Under the pieces are notes generated by a model that made no database searches, was not told where the DNA came from, and saw nothing but the letters and a program-made list of their open reading frames with translations. A stretch of DNA of 64,000 bases from Bacteroidota bacterium (lineage in GTDB: Bacteria; Bacteroidota; Bacteroidia; Chitinophagales; Chitinophagaceae), in the NCBI GenBank assembly GCA_029573235.1, contig JAKQGX010000007.1:1-64000 (forward strand). Direction: 5' to 3'. The translations under genes and the position numbers were made by a program. The stretch's first letter is position 1. Each line of letters begins with the position of its first letter. Below, one piece after another: positions 44,493-52,526 of the stretch.

Positions 44493-45125
44493 ATGCCAAA
44501 GCCCAAACCCAAACATATAGCCGTAGCCGGTAATATTGGTGCCGGAAAAACGACCCTCACCAATATGCTTGCCAAGCAGTATAAATGGAAGCCCCATTAC
44601 GAGGATGTGGATCACAATCCCTATTTGGTGGACTTTTACGAAGACATGCACCGTTGGTCGTTTAATCTGCAAATCTATTTTTTGAATAGTCGCATCAGCC
44701 AACTGACAACCATTAGAGGCGGAAAAGATACCGTTATCCAAGACCGAACAGTATATGAAGATGCCTACATCTTCGCACCGAACTTGTATGAAATGGGGCT
44801 GATGACCCATCGAGATTTTGAGAATTATTTTTCTTTTTTCAAAACCCTAAAAACACTCACCAGCCCACCCGACTTGCTTATCTATTTAAAAGCTACTGTA
44901 CCGGCATTGGTAGATCGTATCCAGAAACGTGGCAGAGAATATGAGGAAAATATACGCTTGGATTACCTAAAGCGACTGAATGGATTGTATGAAAAATGGA
45001 TTAGTGAATACCACGATGGACCTTTGCTCATCATCGATGTAGATCAAAACAACTTTGCCGAAAAAGAAGAAGATTTTGCCGAAATCGTCAAGCGGATAGA
45101 TGCCGAATTATTTGGTCTTTTTTAG
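44493..45125 (+). CDS. Deoxynucleoside kinase (dNK/dGK-dAK family)
   Basis: 210 residues with a P-loop AGNIGAGKTTLTNML near residues 11-25, an erythro-acid motif EDVDHNPYL, the ERS/DRT-type motif QDRTVYEDAYIF, and the LID arginines in RIQKRGREYE. It phosphorylates deoxynucleosides for salvage, using ATP. Substrate range (dA/dG/dC) cannot be judged. It is convergent with the ABC permease gene, with 53 bp between. Confidence 0.92.
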   Translation: MPKPKPKHIAVAGNIGAGKTTLTNMLAKQYKWKPHYEDVDHNPYLVDFYEDMHRWSFNLQIYFLNSRISQLTTIRGGKDTVIQDRTVYEDAYIFAPNLYEMGLMTHRDFENYFSFFKTLKTLTSPPDLLIYLKATVPALVDRIQKRGREYEENIRLDYLKRLNGLYEKWISEYHDGPLLIIDVDQNNFAEKEEDFAEIVKRIDAELFGLF

Positions 45126-45178
45126 TACATTTCTTCAGCAGTTTTTATTGCTACATCTATCGTATAATACAATTTAAG

Positions 45179-46480
45179 TTACTGCACGGATACCTTCCGT
45201 GCTTTTTCATACAACATACTAAAAAGCCATAACAACAACCCCATTGCCACCAAGTATAAAATGGGAAGTAATACTTGTTGTGTGCCACCGCCACGCAAAG
45301 TGATGGTATTAACAGCATCCAGCCCCCAGTTCATGGGTGATAGAGCAGCGATACGTTGCATTACAGAAGGCAACAGCTCTACCGGTACCCATAATCCTCC
45401 CAATGCAGAAAGTATCACCACACTGACGGCTCCTAATGGTAGTGCTTGGTTGATGGTTTTGAATACAGTGCCGATAAAATATCCGTACGCAGTAGCTGCA
45501 AATCCGATAGCAAATGAAACCGGAATGAGTGCCAGCGCATTGGCACCAAGATACAACTGCGAAAGCCCGAGCAAAGGCAATACCCAAACACCCACCGCTA
45601 CCATGCACCAAAATTGCACCATGCAAATAAGGGTGTAAAAAAGTATCTGCCCCAACGAAACCATAAAGCGAGTATTCGGGATGAGGATAATACGAACCGC
45701 GCTACCATCTTCGCGTTCCCGAATCATGTGACCCGCAATGGGGATAACAATGAAGAACATACCAAAGATAGCCCATGCCGGTACATTATGTTGTGTAGAG
45801 TTTATCAGCTTTTTGTCTTGAAGATTATCATGCAGCATTTCTTCTTTTACGCCAATCCCTTGAAAAAGTTGGTCAAAATTGGTTGATGGTGCTGTAGTGT
45901 CGCCTTGCATGGCACTCAGTTTTGAGAGTCTTTCTACCAATAAATTACTGCATGAATAGGTAACATATTTATCAATGGCAAAGGCAATAGAAGAACGAAA
46001 AGTGGGTTTGGATACCGGATTAAAATAGAGGCGTACATAAGCTGTATTCCGCGCCTCACGTGCCGGCACAGTGCCTCCCAAGCCAAGTTTCTGCGACAAT
46101 TCATTGGCTAAGGTGTTCGCGGCATTTACAACCTCAGCCGTAGCGCCACCGGGTATTACAATGCCCACCGGGTAATCTCCTTTTTCCAAATATAATTTAA
46201 GCAATGAATCATTTAATAGCTTCCCCTCCACCGACTCTACTACATTGAAGTTTTTACTTTTTTTAAACCCCTGTATGATATCTTCCGACAACCTTCCTTT
46301 ATCATTATTTACAAGCAATAAATCAAACTTCAATTCCTGATAATCTTTGAAAGGTGCATCTTGCACTAATGCCATTACGATGATGAGCATTACCGGCATC
46401 AGAAACAACAAGGCAATGCCTCCTAAATCTCGCTTTAGCAGTATCCATTCTTTAAGAATAGTGGCAATGGTTTTCTTCAT
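45179..46480 (-). CDS. ABC-2 type transporter permease
   Basis: 433 residues. An N-terminal membrane helix (GIALLFLMPVMLIIVMALV), a large periplasmic loop (about 45-235), then five hydrophobic segments near the C-terminus. The gene follows its ATPase with a 7-bp gap, typical of a two-gene exporter. The fold fits ABC2_membrane_3-type permeases, as for drug, lipid or antibiotic export. The substrate is unknown. Confidence 0.88.
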   Translation of the reverse strand: MKKTIATILKEWILLKRDLGGIALLFLMPVMLIIVMALVQDAPFKDYQELKFDLLLVNNDKGRLSEDIIQGFKKSKNFNVVESVEGKLLNDSLLKLYLEKGDYPVGIVIPGGATAEVVNAANTLANELSQKLGLGGTVPAREARNTAYVRLYFNPVSKPTFRSSIAFAIDKYVTYSCSNLLVERLSKLSAMQGDTTAPSTNFDQLFQGIGVKEEMLHDNLQDKKLINSTQHNVPAWAIFGMFFIVIPIAGHMIREREDGSAVRIILIPNTRFMVSLGQILFYTLICMVQFWCMVAVGVWVLPLLGLSQLYLGANALALIPVSFAIGFAATAYGYFIGTVFKTINQALPLGAVSVVILSALGGLWVPVELLPSVMQRIAALSPMNWGLDAVNTITLRGGGTQQVLLPILYLVAMGLLLWLFSMLYEKARKVSVQ

Positions 46481-46487
46481 GTTTCTA

Positions 46488-47234
46488 TTAGTCTCTTACG
46501 GTGCGACCGGTGTAGCTTAAAAATACATCTTCTAGTTTGGCAGCACCGCTCGTGGCTTCAATTAGTGCAGCGGGGCTTCCATGTGCAATAAGCTTTCCTT
46601 CATCTAATATGATTACTTCCTCACACAGTTCTTCGGCTTCGTCCAAATGATGTGAGGTATATAAAATGGTCTTTCCGGATTGGTGGTATTCGTGCAGGAA
46701 TGTGTGTATCATGGCTCGCGACTGTACATCTACTCCTGCAGTAGGTTCATCTAATATGAGCAACTCAGGATTATGTAAAAGCGATGCAATAATGTTGGCT
46801 CTGCGCTTCATCCCTCCGCTAAAACGATTCACTCTTTTGTCGGCGTGTTTGATAAGTCCTAATCGTTCCAACAAATAGGTTGCTCGTTCTTTCACTTGAT
46901 GATTGGGTAGTCCGTACAAAGTGCCGATGTATTGATAGTTTTCCCAGGCAGATAAATTGCCAAAAAGAGCTATTTGCTGAGGCACCACTCCTATTCTATG
47001 TCCGATATTGGAAGAGGTATTTGATATAGGATTACCAAAAATTTGAACGGTTCCCTCATCGGCTTGCAGCAAGCCACAAATGATATTGATGCTGGTAGTT
47101 TTTCCGGCACCATTAGGTCCCAACAATCCGGTAATACTTTTCTCTTTGACACGTATAGAAAGACCATCCAAGGCGGGTGCCCAAGCATTTTTGTATTGCT
47201 TCTTTAGATGGTTTAGCTCTATTGCCCAAGACAT
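46488..47234 (-). CDS. ABC transporter ATP-binding protein (partner of the ABC-2 permease)
   Basis: 248 residues. Walker A GPNGAGKTT at 39-47, signature FSGGMKRR at 138-145, Walker B LLILDEP at 158-164, and an intact H-loop His195 (SHHLDEA). It is the CcmA/DrrA-type ATPase for ABC-2 exporters. It is followed at 7 bp by the permease gene on the minus strand; the pair would make a complete exporter if the permease dimerises. Confidence 0.94.
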   Translation of the reverse strand: MSWAIELNHLKKQYKNAWAPALDGLSIRVKEKSITGLLGPNGAGKTTSINIICGLLQADEGTVQIFGNPISNTSSNIGHRIGVVPQQIALFGNLSAWENYQYIGTLYGLPNHQVKERATYLLERLGLIKHADKRVNRFSGGMKRRANIIASLLHNPELLILDEPTAGVDVQSRAMIHTFLHEYHQSGKTILYTSHHLDEAEELCEEVIILDEGKLIAHGSPAALIEATSGAAKLEDVFLSYTGRTVRD

Positions 47235-47407
47235 TGATGATAGTTGGCGGATGGATAGAAAGTGAAAAACAAAAAGTAGCTTGTCTTTATTGAATTAACG
47301 AAACCTGATTGTAACAAATTGCGCCATTTGAATTGACACTGCTATTGATGGCTATGAACAATGAGCAAGTAATACCAAGAGGTAACAAGTTGCGCGGTTC
47401 GGCAAGA

Positions 47408-48247
47408 TTAATAATCACCAAGCGTTTCGGGCAATTGTGCTAATGCTTGTGCCAATTGTGCGTCATTCGGTGCTATACCGTGCCACTCGTGCGTACCTTC
47501 CATAAAATCGACACCTTTGCCCATTTCGGTTTTCATCACGATGCAAACAGGCTTTCCTTTTCCGGCATGGGTTTGGGCAAGTGCTAATGTGTTTACAACA
47601 GCTTCCATATCGTTGCCATCCATCTCTAATACATCCCAACCAAAGGCAGTGAATTTTTCTTTTATCGAATCCAAGCCCATTACTTTCGATACGGGTCCAT
47701 CTATTTGTTGTCCGTTGTAGTCAATCGTTGCAATGATGTTGTCCAGTTTATGATGAGCGGCAAACATGATGGCTTCCCAATTTTGCCCTTCTTGCAATTC
47801 GCCATCGCCGTGCAAAGAATAAACAAAACGATTGTCGTTATTCAATTTTTTGGCAGTAGCGGCACCACAAGCCACACTCAATCCTTGTCCGAGGGATCCG
47901 CTGGCAATGCGTACACCGGGTAAATGCTCATGAGTAGCAGGATGCCCTTGTAAACGAGAATTTAATTTGCGGAAACTTGCCAATTCGGAAACGGGAAAAT
48001 ATCCTGAGCGTGCTAAAACACTATAGAACACAGGTGAAATGTGCCCATTTGACAAGAAAAAGACATCTTCACCTTTGGCATCCATCGAAAACGAAGGGTT
48101 GTGCTTCATCGTGTGGAAATATAGGGCTACCAAAAAATCGGTACAACCCAAAGAACCTCCCGGGTGCCCGCTTTGACAACCATGAACCATTCGTACTATA
48201 TCGCGGCGAACTTGCGTAGCCGTATCCTTTAATGTCTTTAAATCCAT
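47408..48247 (-). CDS. Transketolase, N-terminal (TPP-binding) subunit
   Basis: About 279 residues, the half-size form of split transketolase. Seen: VRRDIVRMVHGCQSGHPGG near 13-31, the TPP-binding HGDGELQEGQNWE at 146-158, and IATIDYNGQ. Full activity needs the C-terminal half, which is not adjacent: the next gene on this strand is the ABC ATPase. The frame extends to 48415, but ATG 48247 (MDLKTLKDTA) starts the conserved region and lies after a TACCTTTG box. It acts in the non-oxidative pentose phosphate pathway. Confidence 0.92.
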   Translation of the reverse strand: MDLKTLKDTATQVRRDIVRMVHGCQSGHPGGSLGCTDFLVALYFHTMKHNPSFSMDAKGEDVFFLSNGHISPVFYSVLARSGYFPVSELASFRKLNSRLQGHPATHEHLPGVRIASGSLGQGLSVACGAATAKKLNNDNRFVYSLHGDGELQEGQNWEAIMFAAHHKLDNIIATIDYNGQQIDGPVSKVMGLDSIKEKFTAFGWDVLEMDGNDMEAVVNTLALAQTHAGKGKPVCIVMKTEMGKGVDFMEGTHEWHGIAPNDAQLAQALAQLPETLGDY

Positions 48248-48263
48248 AAAATAATATGATGTG

Positions 48264-48271
48264 CAAAGGTA
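48264..48271 (-). promoter_or_regulatory. -7 promoter element of the transketolase N-subunit gene
   Basis: Minus-strand TACCTTTG is a perfect TAnnTTTG match, 16 nt before the ATG. A TTTG lies 24 nt further upstream. Confidence 0.4.
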
Positions 48272-48420
48272 GTTGTAATGAAAGATTTTTCTAAACAAAA
48301 ATAAGATTATCTTGACTGCTGTTTCTGTTTCAGAAGAGCCTTTATCCACAATGGATTTCATGGTTATGACACAATCTTCCAACCTATCTTTACGACTCAT
48401 ACTTAAGTGAAGCAATCCTT

Positions 48421-49491
48421 ATGCAGTACTCCAGACCGGCACGAACTTTTTTTACACAAACTCTACTCGACTGGCACCGGAACGACAATCAGCGCCAACT
48501 ACCTTGGAAACAAAACGCTACTCCTTACAGTATCTGGCTTTCCGAAATCATACTGCAACAAACGCGCGTTGCGCAAGGAACTCCCTATTATGAACGATTT
48601 ATTGAAGCCTATCCGAATATTATTGCCTTGGCTCGTGCATCCGATAATGATGTGTTTCGACTATGGCAAGGGTTGGGTTACTACAATCGTTGTAGAAATT
48701 TACTGCATACGGCGCGGTATATTGCGGACAAGCTGAAGGGAGTCTTCCCCACTCGATATGATGACATCTTATCCTTAAAAGGCGTGGGAGCATATACTGC
48801 TGCAGCCATTGCCTCATTTGCTTATGAGCAGCCCTATGCCGTAGTAGATGGTAATGTGCTACGACTCTTAGCCCGATACTTTGGCATCACCACTCCCATT
48901 GATTCAGCCGAAGGAAAAAAGCAGATGGCACAATTGGCGCAAGACTTATTGTTGAAAGAAGCACCAGCAACCTACAACCAAGCAATCATGGATTTTGGTG
49001 CTACGGTTTGTACACCGGCACTACCCCAATGCGATGAATGTCCTTTTGCTACACAATGCGAAGCTTATAAAAAAGATAACGTTTCATTACTCCCCATAAA
49101 ATCGAAAAAGACGCTAAACAAAACGCGACACTTTACCTACATCATATGGGAAAGTCAATCAAAAATATGGCTGCAAAAACGAGAGCAAAAAGATATTTGG
49201 CGAGGACTGTATGAGCCTTTCCTCATAGAAACGCCAAAGCCTGTCACAATGAAAAAACTATCAGCACTACTACAACAACGAGGAATGACAATAGACCAAC
49301 TTAACGAAGCAGGAGCAAGTACCCAAAAGCTATCGCACCAAACGATAAAAGCACAATTTTATACGGCTGAAGTAGATGACCAATTTATAGACTCAAGTCA
49401 AGCCGGTATATGGGTAACGCACGAAGACTTAAAAAAGTATGCCTTCCCAAAAACAATCGTTTCTTTTTTTAAAAAAAATAATTACTTTTAA
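48421..49491 (+). CDS. mutY: A/G-specific adenine glycosylase
   Basis: 356 residues. It removes adenine mispaired with 8-oxoguanine. Seen: catalytic Glu42 in SEIILQQTRV, the HhH motif in LKGVGAYTAAAI, catalytic Asp143 in VVDGNV, the 4Fe-4S site C197-x6-C204-x2-C207-x5-C213, and a C-terminal NUDIX-like domain (about 230-356). TATCTTTA lies 28 nt before the ATG. It overlaps none of its neighbours and is 48 bp before ssb. Confidence 0.96.
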   Translation: MQYSRPARTFFTQTLLDWHRNDNQRQLPWKQNATPYSIWLSEIILQQTRVAQGTPYYERFIEAYPNIIALARASDNDVFRLWQGLGYYNRCRNLLHTARYIADKLKGVFPTRYDDILSLKGVGAYTAAAIASFAYEQPYAVVDGNVLRLLARYFGITTPIDSAEGKKQMAQLAQDLLLKEAPATYNQAIMDFGATVCTPALPQCDECPFATQCEAYKKDNVSLLPIKSKKTLNKTRHFTYIIWESQSKIWLQKREQKDIWRGLYEPFLIETPKPVTMKKLSALLQQRGMTIDQLNEAGASTQKLSHQTIKAQFYTAEVDDQFIDSSQAGIWVTHEDLKKYAFPKTIVSFFKKNNYF

Positions 49492-49539
49492 AAGTTCTAC
49501 TATTTATACACATTCTAAAATCGAAAAACAACGAACACC

Positions 49540-49974
49540 ATGAGAGGAGTTAATCGTGTAATGTTGATTGGCAATTTGGGGAGGGATCCTGATATTCAGA
49601 TGCTGGAAGGCGATATTGCTGTGGCTAAATTTCCCTTAGCTACTACCGAAACTTTTAAAGACAAAAGCGGGAAGCTTGTTTCTCAAACAGAGTGGCATAC
49701 GGTTGTCTTGTGGCGTGGCTTAGCCGAGTTGGCAGAAAAATATCTTCACAAAGGCAGCTTGGTTTTCATTGAAGGACGGTTGCGGACACGCAATTGGGAA
49801 GACAAAGACAAAAACAAGCGCTTTAGCACAGAAATAGTGGGCGACAACCTTGTGATGTTGGATAAACGAAAAGAAAATGGCGAATATCAGCAACACGAAG
49901 GACAAACAGACATGGGTGGATTGGATTCGAGCAGCAATATCAGCGACTCTCACGATGACATCCTGCCTTTTTAG
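49540..49974 (+). CDS. ssb: Single-stranded DNA-binding protein
   Basis: 144 residues. The OB-fold carries NRVMLIGNLGRDPDIQ, the WHTVVLWRGLAELAEKYLHKG block and a typical FIEGRLRTRNWEDK; the tail ends in the acidic, SSB-interaction peptide DDILPF. It binds ssDNA in replication and repair. It sits 48 bp downstream of mutY on the same strand and may be co-transcribed. A hairpin terminator follows. Confidence 0.96.
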   Translation: MRGVNRVMLIGNLGRDPDIQMLEGDIAVAKFPLATTETFKDKSGKLVSQTEWHTVVLWRGLAELAEKYLHKGSLVFIEGRLRTRNWEDKDKNKRFSTEIVGDNLVMLDKRKENGEYQQHEGQTDMGGLDSSSNISDSHDDILPF

Positions 49975-50005
49975 TAATACATTTCTCTTATACAAAACAC
50001 TCAAG

Positions 50006-50035
50006 AATAGAGCATGGAAACATGTTCTATTTTTT
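50006..50035 (+). terminator. Hairpin plus T-tract after ssb
   Basis: AATAGAGCATG pairs with CATGTTCTATT (one G-T pair) around a GAAA tetraloop, followed by T residues. It lies 32 nt after the ssb stop. Confidence 0.85.
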
Positions 50036-50092
50036 GGGGAGCAACGCTTGTAAGGACTGAGTTGTTTCAATTCAATAATCTTACAAAAACAA

Positions 50093-51283
50093 TTACCCAA
50101 TAGCTTTCTTGATGGCTCTTTTGATTTGTATAAACAACAGAATGGTACCCACTGCAATAACTAACCATATATGCCAGCTTGGAATAAAAGGCAATACGAG
50201 TTGATGCGACTTTGCCCAAAAGGCAATGAGGAATTGCGCCAGCAGTACCAATAGCACAGCAGTAAGAATGGCTGTCAACATGATGGGGAAAAAGCGACGA
50301 AACATAAACTGCCGTAAATAGGAAGGCGCATACCCAATTAAAGAAAGCAACTCTAGCGATTGCTTGGACTGTGCAATGGTGAGCTCAATAAAAAGGGTGA
50401 ACACTAAGGTGCTGATGCCCATTATCAACAAAGCAAGTATGCCGGTGGCACCTACGATCACTTCTACTACCGAGCGCAATTTATTCCAACGTAAACTCTC
50501 TGTATTCGTTGTGTAGTTTTTGTCTTTTAGCAGCTTAATAAATGTAGGATTGGATGGGTCTTTAAGTTTTAGTATTAAACGAGATGGATTGGGGTTTGCG
50601 TGACTTCCAAAAACAGTATTAGCATAATCCATAAAAGATTGTGGCACCAATACAGACGATATCCTATCGGTAAAGCCAACAATATGTGCCGAGTACACCT
50701 GTTGATTTTCGGGAGTACCCAATACAAGGTCGAACGCTATGGCTTGAATGGTAGTCTGTGATAGCTGTGGTAACCCTTGGCTTAAAGCAAAACCATAATT
50801 ATACAGGTTCAAAAAATCGTTTGAAAGAATAATAGGCACCTCTCTGCTATCGGCGCCCCAACCCCACTCTTCCGGCAAGGTGTCCATAAATTGGTCGGGG
50901 ACAGATTCTAAAAAAATATCTGTAGCAAAACCCAGTGAGGTGTTCAGCTTTATCACCGCAGGAAATCTATTAGCCGTAAGCGCTCCAATGGACTCAACGC
51001 CGGTTGCACGCCTCAATTCACCTATTTCACTCGGCTTAAAACTGGTCAATGTTGGATTGCCCATGTTTTCTCCGGTAACTTTTTTGCTCACCGTAATAAA
51101 GCTGCTACCCAAGCTGTCATGAGCGCTTTTACCATAAAGTAATTCCTGAAAATTCCACCAAACCAAAATGGCAATTAAGAATAGTGTAGTACCCACACAT
51201 AACGACAGCCACGCCAAAAACAAACGCGCGTAGCTATTATTTTTCAGCAATAAGGTGGCTAATATTTTCTTTCGTTGATCCAT
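50093..51283 (-). CDS. ABC transporter permease, FtsX/MacB-like
   Basis: 396 residues. One N-terminal membrane helix (about 22-46), a periplasmic domain of about 200 residues, then three C-terminal helices (about 270-300, 325-350, 365-390), as in FtsX/MacB/LolC permeases. Such permeases work mechanically on periplasmic partners rather than as classical transporters. The gene follows its ATPase by 9 bp. The specific partner is not recognisable. Confidence 0.82.
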   Translation of the reverse strand: MDQRKKILATLLLKNNSYARLFLAWLSLCVGTTLFLIAILVWWNFQELLYGKSAHDSLGSSFITVSKKVTGENMGNPTLTSFKPSEIGELRRATGVESIGALTANRFPAVIKLNTSLGFATDIFLESVPDQFMDTLPEEWGWGADSREVPIILSNDFLNLYNYGFALSQGLPQLSQTTIQAIAFDLVLGTPENQQVYSAHIVGFTDRISSVLVPQSFMDYANTVFGSHANPNPSRLILKLKDPSNPTFIKLLKDKNYTTNTESLRWNKLRSVVEVIVGATGILALLIMGISTLVFTLFIELTIAQSKQSLELLSLIGYAPSYLRQFMFRRFFPIMLTAILTAVLLVLLAQFLIAFWAKSHQLVLPFIPSWHIWLVIAVGTILLFIQIKRAIKKAIG

Positions 51284-51292
51284 CTATAATGC

Positions 51293-51937
51293 TTACAAAT
51301 ACAGCTTTTGGTGGTATTGAAAATAATCGTTGTCTTCTAAACTGGTAATGAGTATGCCTGCTTGATGTTTTTGTGCCATCTCTAAAATTAACATCACCGC
51401 TTTTTCAATATTCAAATGATCTAAATGGCTAAAAGGCTCATCCAACAACAACCAATCGAAGGGTTGCAACAAGGCTCTGATGATGGCTACTCGCTGTTGT
51501 TCGCCATACGAAAGTGTTCTACACGGACTGTCTTTTTTTTCGGCAATACCTAATTGGTGCAACATCTGTTGCATTTTCTCCGGAGTGATGGTATTGGTAA
51601 TGCCGCGCTTTAGTTCCAAATTTTCCCAAACGGTAAGTTGCGACAACAGACGCAAGTCTTGAAATACCGTACCTATATACATAGCTCTGAGCTTGGACAA
51701 TTCATCCGAATCCATCCATCGCAAATCGCGGTCGCCCCAAGTAATGGTTCCATCATAATCGGTACGAATGCCATTGAGCAAATGAAAGAAAGTCGTTTTC
51801 CCTTTGCCACTGGGAGCTATTACTGCAATACGTTGTCCTTTTGAAAATCGATGCTGCTGCATCCATATATCTGAGCTATTAGCAGTGATGGCAGCTCGTA
51901 ATGGATGGGGCACTACTTTCTGTATTGTAAGTTGCAT
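51293..51937 (-). CDS. ABC ATPase of the FtsX/MacB-like pair, H-loop degenerate
   Basis: 214 residues. Walker A APSGKGKTT at 41-49, signature LSYGEQQRV at 142-150, and Walker B WLLLDEP at 162-168 are present. After Walker B the switch region reads ILITSLEDND, with no His where the H-loop usually has one. The signature Gly (LSYGEQ) is kept. It is short for a LolD/MacB-type ATPase but complete. It sits between the GldM-C-like gene (24 bp upstream) and the permease gene. Whether it still hydrolyses ATP is unclear. Confidence 0.85.
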   Translation of the reverse strand: MQLTIQKVVPHPLRAAITANSSDIWMQQHRFSKGQRIAVIAPSGKGKTTFFHLLNGIRTDYDGTITWGDRDLRWMDSDELSKLRAMYIGTVFQDLRLLSQLTVWENLELKRGITNTITPEKMQQMLHQLGIAEKKDSPCRTLSYGEQQRVAIIRALLQPFDWLLLDEPFSHLDHLNIEKAVMLILEMAQKHQAGILITSLEDNDYFQYHQKLYL

Positions 51938-51961
51938 CGTTTGGTGGAAGTAAGGCTAGGT

Positions 51962-52432
51962 TTATTTGGTCAGTACAAATCGCATTTTTTCGGTATTGGT
52001 AACAGCGCCAGCTGCATTCCTAAATTTTATTTTGTCAAAATAAACCGTATCGCCATGCTTGGTGCGATTGTCACGGAATATAAACATTTGAAAGGAAGGA
52101 GACAGGGTATCGCCCGGGCAATATTCCGATAGGTAATCGGTCATAACTACCGGACGACCATTGGCATCTTCATATAGGTTTCGCTCGCCATAGCTGAAGG
52201 TAAATCCTAAAATAGGAACATTATTTCCGGCGCTATCGCGTGCTTTTATCCCTTGCCGTATGAGTGAGTCAAACACATTTTTGGCAATCAAACCGCCGGT
52301 GTAATTGGAATTTCCTAAATATACCTTCACAGGGTTGTAGGGCTTCTTATCACCACCTGCCGTGTAAGACATCAAGATACCTGCCAGCAGTAAGGCGGCA
52401 ATGTTATATAAAAAATGATATGCTTTTTTCAT
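51962..52432 (-). CDS. Small secreted protein resembling the GldM C-terminal domain
   Basis: 156 residues with an N-terminal signal or membrane segment (about 5-24). The mature part resembles the C-terminal domain of GldM, the periplasmic shaft protein of gliding/T9SS: VKVYLGNSNYTGGLIAKN, the VPILGFTFSYG strand, and the closing GDTVYFDKIKF at 127-137 followed by a final strand. This assignment is by eye and is not certain. It lies upstream of an FtsX/MacB-like ABC pair on the same strand with a 24-bp gap, so one transcript is likely. No enzymatic motif is visible. Confidence 0.5.
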   Translation of the reverse strand: MKKAYHFLYNIAALLLAGILMSYTAGGDKKPYNPVKVYLGNSNYTGGLIAKNVFDSLIRQGIKARDSAGNNVPILGFTFSYGERNLYEDANGRPVVMTDYLSEYCPGDTLSPSFQMFIFRDNRTKHGDTVYFDKIKFRNAAGAVTNTEKMRFVLTK

Positions 52433-52526
52433 CGTATGGGTTGATTAAATACTATTTCAGCAATATGAAAATACAGCATATAGCACAAAAAACAGTCTTT
52501 TTGCAAAAGCATCGTTTGTAAAAAAA

